DNA of 9,218 nt, taken from contig JAZRKT010000065.1 of assembly GCA_045646465.1 (NCBI GenBank), positions 1 to 9,218 on the forward strand, given 5' to 3'. Shown here piece after piece: positions 1-5,438 of this stretch. The notes below the pieces were generated by a model. It saw nothing but the letters and a program-made list of their open reading frames with translations. It was not told where the DNA came from and searched no databases. Position 1 is the first letter of the stretch. Every line of letters starts with the position of its first letter. The DNA is from UMGS1387 sp045646465 (GTDB lineage: Bacteria > Bacillota > Clostridia > Oscillospirales > CAG-382). A program made the position numbers and the translations under genes.

Positions 1-113
1 TAAACAGCAATAATAATAATGCCGATTACAACGAAAATGCCAAGCATACCTTTTCCCATATACTGAAGATTGTTAACAAAATCCATGGGATTGAACTGTA
101 TATTTTCAAACAT
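1..113 (-). CDS. OadG-like small membrane subunit of a Na+-pumping decarboxylase (N-terminal part, runs off the window)
   Basis: The gene begins at an ATG at 113-111 on the minus strand, 6-7 nt after an AAGGAG ribosome binding site (about 122-127), and stays open to base 1, giving the first 37 residues. A short polar N-terminus (MFENIQFNP) is followed by NLQYMGKGM and then a hydrophobic helix from about residue 23 (LGIFVVIGIIIIAV). One N-terminal transmembrane helix preceded by a GKGM-type turn is the usual layout of the gamma subunit of oxaloacetate decarboxylase and its relatives (OAD_gamma family), which anchors the cytoplasmic carboxyltransferase to the beta-subunit pump. The start lies 18 nt beyond the stop of the oadB-like gene, so the two are surely co-transcribed. 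The C-terminal part, where some family members carry metal-binding residues, lies outside the window. Family assignment rests mainly on this context, since single-helix proteins carry little sequence signal. Confidence 0.7.
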   Translation of the reverse strand, partial: MFENIQFNPMDFVNNLQYMGKGMLGIFVVIGIIIIAV

Positions 114-131
114 TGTTATTGCTCCTTTCCA

Positions 132-1277
132 CTACTTCATAAAGAAGTTAAGGATAAGACCGCCTGCGATAACCGAAGCAATCTGACCCGATACGTTTAC
201 GCCGATTGAGTGCATAAGAAGGAAGTTCTGCTTATCCTCAGCAAGACCGAGCTTGTGAACAACTCTTCCTGACATAGGGAATGCTGAAATACCTGCAGCA
301 CCTATCATAGGATTGAGCTTTTTGCCTTTTGGTAAAAAGATGTTGAGAAGCTTTGCGAAAAGCACACCGCCTGCCGTGTCGAAGATAAATGCGAAAAGAC
401 CAAGTCCGAGAATAAGAAGTGTGGAGGGCTGAAGGAACTTTTCATACTGCATCTGACAGGCAATTGTGATGCCTAAGAAGATGGTGATAAGGTTTGCAAG
501 CACCTTCTGTGCTGTTTCGGAAAGAGAATCAAGAACTCCGCACTCGCGTATAAGGTTACCAAACATAAGGAAGCCTACAAGTGATACGGATGAGGGAGCA
601 ACAATACCTGCTACAATTGTTACAACTATGGGGAAGAGAATCTTTGTAAGCTTGGAAACGGTAACATTTGAGTTGTCCATTCTTATAAGACGTTCTTTTC
701 TTGTTGTGAGAAGCTTGATAACGGGAGGCTGAATAATGGGCACAAGTGCCATATATGAGTACGCCGCAACCATAATAGCACCTGTAATATCGCTGTCAGC
801 ACCGATAAGCTTGTTTGCAACAACGATAGCCGTAGGGCCGTCTGCCGCACCGATGATACCGATGGAAGCAGCCTCGGGTGTTGTAAAGAACATTGAAGCA
901 AGACAGAAGGTAAAGAAGATACCGAACTGTGCCGCCGCACCGAAAATCATAAGCTTGGGGTTGGAAAGAACGGGGGTAAAGTCAATCATCGCACCTATAC
1001 CGATAAAGAGTATAAGTGGAAACAGCTCGTTGGCAATACCTGCGTTGAAGAGAGTTGTAAGTGCGCCTTCTTCAGCTACACCGTCAACTATCTGAGTGAT
1101 TGCGCCCGAAAGGGGAATGTTGACAAGGATCGTACCGAAGCCCATAGGAAGAAGAAGAGTAGGCTCCATATCTTTTTTGATTGCAAGGTAGATAAGTATT
1201 GCGCCGATAATCCACATTACAACCATCTGCCAGTTGAGGTTCAGCACGTTGCCGAACAGGTCTGCAAAAATGTTCAT
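132..1277 (-). CDS. oadB: Na+-translocating decarboxylase beta subunit (oxaloacetate / glutaconyl-CoA / methylmalonyl-CoA type)
   Basis: Integral membrane subunit of 381 aa that decarboxylates carboxybiotin and couples this to Na+ export. Hydrophobic segments span the protein. Family signatures are visible: GIGAMIDFTPVLSNPK (93-108), GAADGPTAI (143-151), SYMALVPIIQPP (174-185), GNLIRECGVLDSLSETAQ (240-257), NPMIGAAGISAFPMSGR (322-338) and GVNVSGQIASVIAGG (359-373). D146 in GAADGPT should match the essential aspartate of Klebsiella OadB (D203), Y173 or Y175 its Y229, and N322 and S331 its N373 and S382; this alignment is made by eye. The start at 1277 was chosen because AAGGAGCC lies just upstream; an upstream in-frame extension would run through the leader terminator and is rejected. 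Length fits short Gram-positive family members. Which acyl substrate is used cannot be told from the beta subunit alone. A structured leader with a riboswitch precedes it, and a gamma-like gene follows. Confidence 0.93.
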   Translation of the reverse strand: MNIFADLFGNVLNLNWQMVVMWIIGAILIYLAIKKDMEPTLLLPMGFGTILVNIPLSGAITQIVDGVAEEGALTTLFNAGIANELFPLILFIGIGAMIDFTPVLSNPKLMIFGAAAQFGIFFTFCLASMFFTTPEAASIGIIGAADGPTAIVVANKLIGADSDITGAIMVAAYSYMALVPIIQPPVIKLLTTRKERLIRMDNSNVTVSKLTKILFPIVVTIVAGIVAPSSVSLVGFLMFGNLIRECGVLDSLSETAQKVLANLITIFLGITIACQMQYEKFLQPSTLLILGLGLFAFIFDTAGGVLFAKLLNIFLPKGKKLNPMIGAAGISAFPMSGRVVHKLGLAEDKQNFLLMHSIGVNVSGQIASVIAGGLILNFFMK

Positions 1278-1317
1278 TGTTTGGCTCCTTTGCATAATTT
1301 TTTGTTGAAACAGACAT

Positions 1318-1361
1318 AAAAAAGACCTGTACAAAAAGCTCCTGCCTTAAGTACAAGTCTT
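1318..1361 (-). terminator. Intrinsic terminator in the oadB leader (riboswitch expression platform)
   Basis: On the minus strand AAGACUUGUAC (1361-1351) pairs with GUACAGGUCUU (1332-1322) over 11 bp with one G-U pair. The 18-nt loop can add a further short stem (AAGGC with GCUUU) closed by AGGA. Six U residues in all (the last two of the 3' arm plus four more) close the element, followed by AUG. The 5' arm contains the CUUG (1357-1354) that also forms the 3' strand of riboswitch helix P1, so aptamer and terminator cannot both form. Ligand binding should therefore block termination, an ON switch for oadB. Confidence 0.85.
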
Positions 1362-1441
1362 GCTGTTTAAAGATTGTGCGGTCTGCAATTTGCGGACGTT
1401 CTGACGCACTCACTCCGAAATAATCGGTAGCTACTCCCTTG
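1354..1441 (-). promoter_or_regulatory. yybP-ykoY-type Mn2+ riboswitch aptamer in the oadB leader
   Basis: Read on the minus strand, the leader has the class hallmarks in order. P1 5' strand plus L1 appears as CAAGGGAGUAGC (1441-1430). A CCGA/UCGG hairpin follows (about 1427-1415). Next is a helix with lower stem GUGC/GCAC (1409-1406 with 1379-1376), an asymmetric internal loop with GUCAGAAC on one side (1405-1398) and a single C on the other (1380), and an upper hairpin (1397-1381). The 3' segment AGCAAGACUUG (1364-1354) closes P1. As I recall the Lactococcus lactis Mn2+ riboswitch, it has GGGGAGUAGC, an 8-nt GUCA-starting L3 strand opposite a single C, and AGCAAGACC, so both sequence and topology agree. 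Members of this class sense Mn2+ through the docked L1 and L3 loops. A Na+-sensing class would suit the gene better, but the conserved segments point to yybP-ykoY. Confidence 0.82.
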
Positions 1442-1473
1442 AAACCTTATGTTTGTTTCATATTAACGTACAT

Positions 1474-1502
1474 ATTATAATTTATTATATGCCAATTGTC
1501 AA
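1474..1502 (-). promoter_or_regulatory. Sigma-A promoter of the oadB operon
   Basis: On the minus strand TTGACA (1502-1497) and TATAAT (1479-1474) are separated by exactly 17 nt, a full match to the housekeeping consensus. Transcription should start near 1467, giving a leader of about 190 nt ahead of oadB that holds the riboswitch and its terminator. Confidence 0.88.
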
Positions 1503-1513
1503 GTATTTATGGA

Positions 1514-1527
1514 AAATTTTAAAATTT
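1514..1527. repeat. AT-only palindrome between the divergent promoters
   Basis: AAATTTTAAAATTT is a perfect 14-bp palindrome lying between the two outward-facing -35 boxes (1497-1502 and 1551-1556). It could be an operator for both promoters or an A-tract UP-like element. With only A and T it could also arise by chance in this AT-rich spacer, so no regulator is assigned. Confidence 0.3.
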
Positions 1528-1550
1528 GACTACATTTTCTAAAAGCTTTA

Positions 1551-1579
1551 TTGACACATCACGTCTCAACTGATATAAT
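1551..1579 (+). promoter_or_regulatory. Sigma-A promoter (extended -10) of the HAD-capA-AEC operon
   Basis: TTGACA (1551-1556), a 17-nt spacer and TATAAT (1574-1579) match consensus at every position, and the TGA just before the -10 box makes an extended -10 (TGnTATAAT). Transcription should start near 1586, leaving a leader of only about 20 nt before the HAD gene. It diverges from the oadB promoter. Confidence 0.88.
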
Positions 1580-1605
1580 TAGACAGAAGATTATTTGCGA
1601 GGTAA

Positions 1606-2187
1606 ATGCAGGTGAATGTTTACGATTTTGACGGAACAATATATGACGGTGAAAGCACATTTGACTTTTACCTTTACTGCGTGAAGCATCATCCGGTATG
1701 CATAAAATTTGCATTTATCGTTGTAAAAAGTCTTATAAAATACAAAATGTGCCTTATTGACGAGGATGAGCTTATGAGACTTGCAAAAAGGTATATATGC
1801 GATTTTCTCAAATGCTGCGGTGATGCCGAGGAGCTTGCAAAAAAATTCTGGCATGGTCGTATGAAGAAGATACAGCGTTTTTATCTTGAAAATAAAAGGG
1901 AGGATGATATTATTGTATCCGCTTCCTTCGGCTTTCTCTTAAGACCGCTGTTTGAAAGGCTTGGCATAAAGAACTACATTGTTTCGGAAATTGATTTTGA
2001 AACGGCAAGCGTTGTGAGGCTGTGCTACAGGAAAAACAAGGTTGCTCTTTTTAATGAGGGCTTTCCAAACGTGAGGCCTTTGGATGTTTATACCGATTCG
2101 CTTAATGATAAACCCTTAATGAGCATTGCAAGCCGTGACGTATATCTTGTAAAACACGGCAGGGTTAAAAAATATGTACAGGAGTGA
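1606..2187 (+). CDS. HAD superfamily phosphatase, HAD-IB (SerB-like) type
   Basis: A 193-aa cytoplasmic HAD hydrolase. Motif I is DFDGT (7-11), with D7 the expected nucleophile and D9 the general acid. Motif II is SAS (105-107), the motif III lysine is K143 or K145 (RKNK), and motif IV is TDSLND (163-168), with D164 and D168 as Mg2+ ligands. A helical cap of about 80 residues between motifs I and II and the terminal SRDVYLV segment resemble HAD-IB proteins related to phosphoserine phosphatase, so all catalytic residues are present. The substrate cannot be predicted; a small phosphorylated metabolite is likely. The start is uncertain: the GAGGT site (1599-1603) is only 2 nt from the ATG at 1606, but 8 nt from an in-frame GTG at 1612, which may be the real start (191 aa). 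First gene of an operon with capA-like and AEC genes; its stop lies 4 nt before the next start. Confidence 0.85.
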   Translation: MQVNVYDFDGTIYDGESTFDFYLYCVKHHPVCIKFAFIVVKSLIKYKMCLIDEDELMRLAKRYICDFLKCCGDAEELAKKFWHGRMKKIQRFYLENKREDDIIVSASFGFLLRPLFERLGIKNYIVSEIDFETASVVRLCYRKNKVALFNEGFPNVRPLDVYTDSLNDKPLMSIASRDVYLVKHGRVKKYVQE

Positions 2188-2191
2188 CAAA

Positions 2192-3451
2192 ATGAACAGT
2201 AAAACTATGTTTGTCTCGGTTTGCACCGGGATGATTGCTTTGACACTGGTGATTGCTTTTGCTTTCTTATCTTCGTGGAATGAACCACAAAAGAAAACCG
2301 AAAGCAAGAATTTTAATGCCATTGATATTGTGCCCGTAACTGTTCTCGGTGAAGCAAAAGAGTCGGATAAGCCTCCCTTTAATAAAATTTCCTTTATAGC
2401 TGTGGGTGACAACATTGTCCACTCGACGGTGCTTGCAGATGCTGTGGACAATGCCAAGGGGACGGACGAGGAATATGACTTCAAGCCTTCCTTTGACAAT
2501 GTCAAGGATATTATTGCTTGTGCCGACCTTGCGTACATCAATCAGGAGTCACCCTTTGCAGGTAAGGAAAGAACGTATACTGGATATCCTATGTTCAATT
2601 CTCCCGATAAGGTGGGTGTTGACCTTATGGACCTTGGCTTTGATATTGTAAATCTTGCCAATAACCATATGCTTGACCGCTATGCTGCAGGCTACCAGAG
2701 AACCATTGATTTCTGGAAAGAGCAGGAGAACGTAACCTATATAGGCGGTTATGAAAACGAAGAAGATTACAATAACATAAGAGTGATAGAGAAGAATGGC
2801 ATTTCCATAGCTCTTCTGTCTTACACCTATGGTACCAACGGTGTAAACCTTGACAAGGGAAGCGAAATGATAATTCCTCTTTGTGACGAAAACGGAACAA
2901 GCGAAATTGACAGACAGACAAAGAAAGCGAGAGACCTTGCAGACATAGTTATGGTTTCAATTCATTGGGGATATGAGGACTGGTTCCAGCCCTCCGATTT
3001 GCAGAAAAAGCAGATGCAGGTTATGGTAAACAACGGTGTTGATGTAATTATCGGCACTCATCCCCATGTGCTTCAGCCTATGGAGTGGAAGGAAAGACCC
3101 GATGGCGGTAAAACTCTTGTAATGTACAGCCTGGGTAATTTTCTATCGGGTATGCTGTATGTACGCAATATGGTTGGTGGAATTGCAGGCTTTGACATTG
3201 TAAAGGCAGGGGATGACGCCTTTATTACACAGCCTTACTTTATTCCCACGGTCTGTCATTATAATACTTCCTGGAGAAAATTCAAAATATATAAGTTCTC
3301 TGAATACACTGAGGAGCTTTTCAATCAGCACAGAACTGTTCGCATAAGCGATCAGGGCAGAAGCCTTGACTATATGCGAAATATAATTGACGGTGCAATA
3401 CCGGATGAGTTTTTAATTGAAGACTTTTACAGAGAGGCTAAAGAACAGTAA
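2192..3451 (+). CDS. CapA family protein (poly-gamma-glutamate capsule type, metallophosphatase-like fold), membrane anchored
   Basis: A 419-aa protein with one N-terminal membrane helix (about 7-27, preceded by Lys) and a short polar linker, so the rest should lie outside the cell. The PGA_cap domain runs from about residue 66. Its metal-site motifs are in order: AVGDN (70-74), INQES (116-120), NLANNH (154-159), SIHWG (256-260), GTHPHV (288-293) and YSLGNF (312-317). CapA/PgsA proteins act in export or attachment of poly-gamma-glutamate, but the family is broad and many members stand alone with unknown roles. No capB, capC or capD homologue is near, so a capsule role is not supported by context. 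The start at 2192 was chosen because AGGAG (2180-2184) lies 7 nt upstream; a start at 2174 would place that site inside the gene. No lipobox cysteine is evident near the hydrophobic segment. Confidence 0.88.
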   Translation: MNSKTMFVSVCTGMIALTLVIAFAFLSSWNEPQKKTESKNFNAIDIVPVTVLGEAKESDKPPFNKISFIAVGDNIVHSTVLADAVDNAKGTDEEYDFKPSFDNVKDIIACADLAYINQESPFAGKERTYTGYPMFNSPDKVGVDLMDLGFDIVNLANNHMLDRYAAGYQRTIDFWKEQENVTYIGGYENEEDYNNIRVIEKNGISIALLSYTYGTNGVNLDKGSEMIIPLCDENGTSEIDRQTKKARDLADIVMVSIHWGYEDWFQPSDLQKKQMQVMVNNGVDVIIGTHPHVLQPMEWKERPDGGKTLVMYSLGNFLSGMLYVRNMVGGIAGFDIVKAGDDAFITQPYFIPTVCHYNTSWRKFKIYKFSEYTEELFNQHRTVRISDQGRSLDYMRNIIDGAIPDEFLIEDFYREAKEQ

Positions 3452-4429
3452 ATGCTTGACAATCTTATATTTTCCGTAAATGCGGTGCTTCCCATTTTTG
3501 TGGTGGCACTGACAGGCTATATTTTAAAAAACATAGGCTTTCTTACAGATGGGTTTATTTCCGTTGCGGATAAGCTTGTTTTCAAGGTACTGCTTCCGTG
3601 CCTCTTGTTTACTAAGGTTGCATACATCCATTCGGGGACGGTTGGACAAAACGAGCTGACGCTTCTTGCGTTCTGTCTTGCGGGAGCACTTTTGCTGTGC
3701 TTTGTGCTGTGTGTTACGGTTCCGATTTTTGTTAAAGACAATGGCAAGGTCGGCTCATTTGTGCAGGGCGTTTTCCGTTCTAACGTGGCGTTTCTCGGAA
3801 TACCTTTTGCTATAAGCCTGTTTGGTGACGAGGGTGGTGCACTTACTGCCGTTGTTCTTGCGGCAATTGTTCCGCTGTTCAATGTGCTTGCCGTGACGGT
3901 GCTTTGCATTTTCAACCCTAAAAAAGAAGGAGTAGTGTCACCGGGCAAAAGAATTGTTTCAATAATCAAAGGCATTGTTACAAATCCTCTTATTGATGCT
4001 ATTATAATAGCCCTTCCGTTTGGTATTTTCGGACTTGGCGGAACTTTGCCCTCGGCAGTAACAAAGACAGTCACATATTTTGCCGATGCGTCAACACCTC
4101 TTGCAATTTTACTTGTTGGTGCATCGTTTACTTTTGAAGCTTTTAAGGGCAGGGCAGGACTTGCAATTTGTGCATCGGTTATGAAAACTGCACTTTCGCC
4201 TGCACTTTTTATGACAATAGGTTATCTTGTGTTTGGATTTACGGGCGTTCATCTTGGCATTGTTATGATTGTTTTCGGAACGCCTACGGCAATAAGCAGT
4301 TATATTATGGCTAAGAATATGAATGCAGATGCCCACCTTGCAAATCAGATAGTCCTTCTTACAACTCTCATGAGTATGTTTACGATTTTTGCTTTTACCG
4401 TGATTATGAAATCTTTTGGACTGTTTTGA
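3452..4429 (+). CDS. AEC family transporter (auxin efflux carrier-like)
   Basis: A 325-aa polytopic membrane protein with about ten hydrophobic helices arranged as two five-helix halves around a short cytoplasmic linker near residues 150-170 (NPKKEGVVSPGKR). Family-typical segments are TGYILKNIGFL (21-31), DKLVFKVLLPCLLFTKVA (40-57), GVFRSNVAFLGIPFA, NPLIDAIIIALPFGIFG, ASTPLAILLVGASF, FGTPTAISSYIMAKNM and a final hydrophobic helix. Bacterial AEC transporters often export or exchange malate, other dicarboxylates or related organic acids, but the substrate here is unknown. The ATG follows directly on the capA stop codon, with only a weak AGAGAGG about 14 nt upstream, so translation is probably coupled to capA. 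No terminator is visible after the stop; the next promoter starts 53 nt later. Confidence 0.9.
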   Translation: MLDNLIFSVNAVLPIFVVALTGYILKNIGFLTDGFISVADKLVFKVLLPCLLFTKVAYIHSGTVGQNELTLLAFCLAGALLLCFVLCVTVPIFVKDNGKVGSFVQGVFRSNVAFLGIPFAISLFGDEGGALTAVVLAAIVPLFNVLAVTVLCIFNPKKEGVVSPGKRIVSIIKGIVTNPLIDAIIIALPFGIFGLGGTLPSAVTKTVTYFADASTPLAILLVGASFTFEAFKGRAGLAICASVMKTALSPALFMTIGYLVFGFTGVHLGIVMIVFGTPTAISSYIMAKNMNADAHLANQIVLLTTLMSMFTIFAFTVIMKSFGLF

Positions 4430-4482
4430 CAAACACTTCACAAAAAATTTATAAATATTGACAATTAAAAAGTAAAAAACTC

Positions 4483-4512
4483 TTGACAAACCTACAATAT
4501 TTAGTGTATAAT
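4483..4512 (+). promoter_or_regulatory. Sigma-A promoter of the rpmH-rnpA-yidD-yidC-jag operon
   Basis: TTGACA (4483-4488) and TATAAT (4507-4512) are separated by 18 nt, and the start point should be near 4519. A second TTGACA (4458-4463) lies 25 nt upstream but has no -10 box at a usual distance. The spacer from 4430 to 4588 carries no other gene and no recognisable DnaA boxes. Confidence 0.85.
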
Positions 4513-4533
4513 ATGTGTAATTTGTAAAGGTAT

Positions 4534-4564
4534 GCTTTGAAAATATATTGTTATGTATCGAAGC
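4534..4564 (+). other. Possible hairpin in the rpmH 5' leader
   Basis: GCTTTGA (4534-4540) can pair with TCGAAGC (4558-4564) over 7 bp with one G-U pair, enclosing a 17-nt AT-rich loop. It ends 9 nt before the GAGGTG ribosome binding site of rpmH. It has no U-tract, so it is not a terminator. It may be a translational control element or simply fortuitous. Confidence 0.3.
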
Positions 4565-4588
4565 GTTGAAAGTGAGGTGCAAGTATAA

Positions 4589-4723
4589 ATGGTAAGAACA
4601 TATCAGCCTAAGAAACGCCAGAGAAAAGTTGAGCACGGCTTCAGAAAGCGTATGAAAACTGCTAACGGCAGAAAGGTATTAAAGAGAAGACGCGCTAAGG
4701 GCAGAGCAAGACTCACATACTAA
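4589..4723 (+). CDS. rpmH: 50S ribosomal protein bL34
   Basis: A 44-aa, extremely basic protein: MVRTYQPKKRQRKVEHGFRK opens it, followed by an RMKTANGRKVLKRRRAKGR segment (21-39) and LTY at the end. This is the full bL34 pattern: T-Y-Q-P-K followed by H-G-F and the R-M-x-T-x-x-G-R-x-V-L-x-x-R-R-x-K-G-R core. The protein sits in the large ribosomal subunit in contact with 23S rRNA. GAGGTG (4574-4579) lies 9 nt before the ATG. It is the promoter-proximal gene of the cluster and precedes rnpA as in most bacteria. A terminator-like hairpin lies downstream, which fits the need for far more L34 than RnpA. Length and sequence are normal. Confidence 0.98.
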   Translation: MVRTYQPKKRQRKVEHGFRKRMKTANGRKVLKRRRAKGRARLTY

Positions 4724-4741
4724 TCGTAAGTCAAAAACTAT

Positions 4742-4799
4742 AAAGGGTGAGGTCCATTTATGTGTGCGTTATTTGCGTCACGATGGCTTCACCTTTTTT
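4742..4799 (+). terminator. Terminator-like attenuator hairpin between rpmH and rnpA
   Basis: AAAGGGTGAGGTCCA (4742-4756) pairs with TGGCTTCACCTTTT (4784-4797) over 14 bp with two G-U pairs and one bulged T, and the 3' side lies in a run of six T (4794-4799). It resembles an intrinsic terminator with an unusually large loop of 27 nt. Since rnpA has no promoter of its own in view, this is probably a partial terminator that lowers rnpA, yidD, yidC and jag expression relative to rpmH. The 5' arm holds a good Shine-Dalgarno sequence for a 15-codon frame in the loop. Confidence 0.6.
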
Positions 4800-4807
4800 A
4801 CGTTTGA
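4760..4807 (+). CDS. Possible 15-aa leader peptide in the rpmH-rnpA attenuator
   Basis: ATG at 4760 follows GGTGAGG (4746-4752) by 7 nt and opens a frame encoding MCALFASRWLHLFYV, ending at TGA 4805-4807, 14 nt before the rnpA start. The Shine-Dalgarno lies in the 5' arm of the attenuator hairpin and the frame crosses its 3' arm, so ribosomes translating it would melt the hairpin and could couple to rnpA. It resembles no known peptide. A frame this short can easily arise by chance, and only the Shine-Dalgarno placement argues for it. Confidence 0.3.
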   Translation: MCALFASRWLHLFYV

Positions 4808-4821
4808 CTTTTAAGAGGAAT

Positions 4822-5190
4822 ATGAACAGAAAATTGTATCCGCTTTGCGAAAACCATATGTTTGTAAAGGCATACAGGAAGGGCAAAAGCGGCGTTAATA
4901 AATACACGGCGGTATATGTATTAAAAAACTACCGCACAAATAAAGACGGCACAAAGATGCACACAAAGCTTGGCATTGCAATAAATGCAAAGCTTGGCAA
5001 GGCATGCAAAAGAAGCAGAGTCAAAAGAATTATCCGTGAAGGCTACAGGGCGTGTCTGCCTTCGTTGCAGGATGGATACATTATTGTTATTGCGGCTCGC
5101 GGTGCAGCCTTTAATAAAAATGTCAAAAGCTGTGACATTGAAAGGCAGCTTTATGATACTCTTAAGAAGCTTGAGGTTGTGAAGCAATGA
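4822..5190 (+). CDS. rnpA: Ribonuclease P protein component
   Basis: A 122-aa basic protein that binds RNase P RNA (rnpB, not in the window) and helps it cut 5' leaders from precursor tRNAs. Recognisable parts are the CENHMFVKAYRKGKS segment (9-23), matching the common K-E-N-x-x-F-x-x-x-Y-x-x-G-K-S pattern near the N-terminus, the strand TKLGIAI (48-54), and the RNR-like helix KRSRVKRIIREGYR (63-76), where the usual RNRVKR reads RSRVKR. The start at 4822 was chosen because it gives the usual family length and follows AAGAGGA (4813-4819), although that spacing is short at about 3 nt. An upstream GTG frame from 4747 would add 25 unrelated residues over the attenuator hairpin and is rejected. 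The stop overlaps the yidD start as ATGA. Confidence 0.95.
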   Translation: MNRKLYPLCENHMFVKAYRKGKSGVNKYTAVYVLKNYRTNKDGTKMHTKLGIAINAKLGKACKRSRVKRIIREGYRACLPSLQDGYIIVIAARGAAFNKNVKSCDIERQLYDTLKKLEVVKQ

Positions 5191-5438
5191 AGTATATTTC
5201 TATATTTTTTATAAAGCTTTACAGGCTTGTTGTGTCACCGTTGAAAAGAACACCCTGCTGCAGGTTTTATCCTACCTGCTCACAGTATGCACTTGATGCT
5301 TACAGTATGCATGGCTTTTTTGCAGGCACTTATTTATCTGTAAGACGCATTTTAAGGTGCAATCCTTTTTGCAAGGGCGGAATTGACAAGGTGCCAAAGA
5401 AAATCACATTTGGAAAGAATAAGAATGGAGAATTATGA
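5187..5438 (+). CDS. yidD: Membrane protein insertion efficiency factor YidD
   Basis: An 83-aa protein, the usual size, that associates with the inner face of the membrane and aids YidC-dependent insertion. The N-terminal amphipathic segment (about 1-19, IFFIKLYRLVVSPL) is followed by the family core TPCCRFYPTCSQYALDAY (22-39), HGFFAGTYLSVRRILRCNPF (42-61) and GGIDKVP (64-70). Cysteines at 24, 25, 31, 58 and 62 include those conserved in the family; C62 replaces the common H/P in the NPF-x-x-GG stretch. It overlaps both neighbours by 4 nt as ATGA (5187-5190 with rnpA, 5435-5438 with yidC), so the three genes are translationally coupled. No independent ribosome binding site is obvious at its start. 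Confidence 0.96.
   Translation: MKYISIFFIKLYRLVVSPLKRTPCCRFYPTCSQYALDAYSMHGFFAGTYLSVRRILRCNPFCKGGIDKVPKKITFGKNKNGEL

Noticed and set aside
1278..1334. An in-frame N-terminal extension of oadB (19 extra residues)
   Set aside because: It runs through the riboswitch terminator, has no ribosome binding site, and the Met at 1277 has a good AAGGAGCC and begins the family homology.
1318..1467. Na+-I riboswitch as the identity of the oadB leader
   Set aside because: A sodium sensor would suit the gene, but the conserved segments match my recollection of the yybP-ykoY aptamer at L1, L3 and the 3' P1 strand. It is kept only as an alternative.
3517..4074. A 185-codon minus-strand frame inside the AEC gene
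   Set aside because: It is the antisense image of a transporter gene with clear motifs, and has no promoter or ribosome binding site.
4458..4463. A second TTGACA box upstream of the rpmH promoter
   Set aside because: No -10 box occurs 16-18 nt downstream, so it is not called as a separate promoter.
4430..4588. An oriC or DnaA-box cluster next to rpmH
   Set aside because: The spacer is AT-rich, but I find no TTATNCACA-like boxes on either strand and no dnaA gene nearby.
4109..4636. A 175-codon open frame on the minus strand opposite the AEC gene end and the rpmH leader
   Set aside because: It has low-complexity Asn/His/Ser-rich composition, no ribosome binding site, and lies across a real promoter and two real genes; it is a shadow of the coding strand.
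4747..4821. An upstream GTG start for rnpA adding 25 residues
   Set aside because: The extension overlaps the attenuator hairpin and matches nothing in RnpA, and the shorter form has the usual length.
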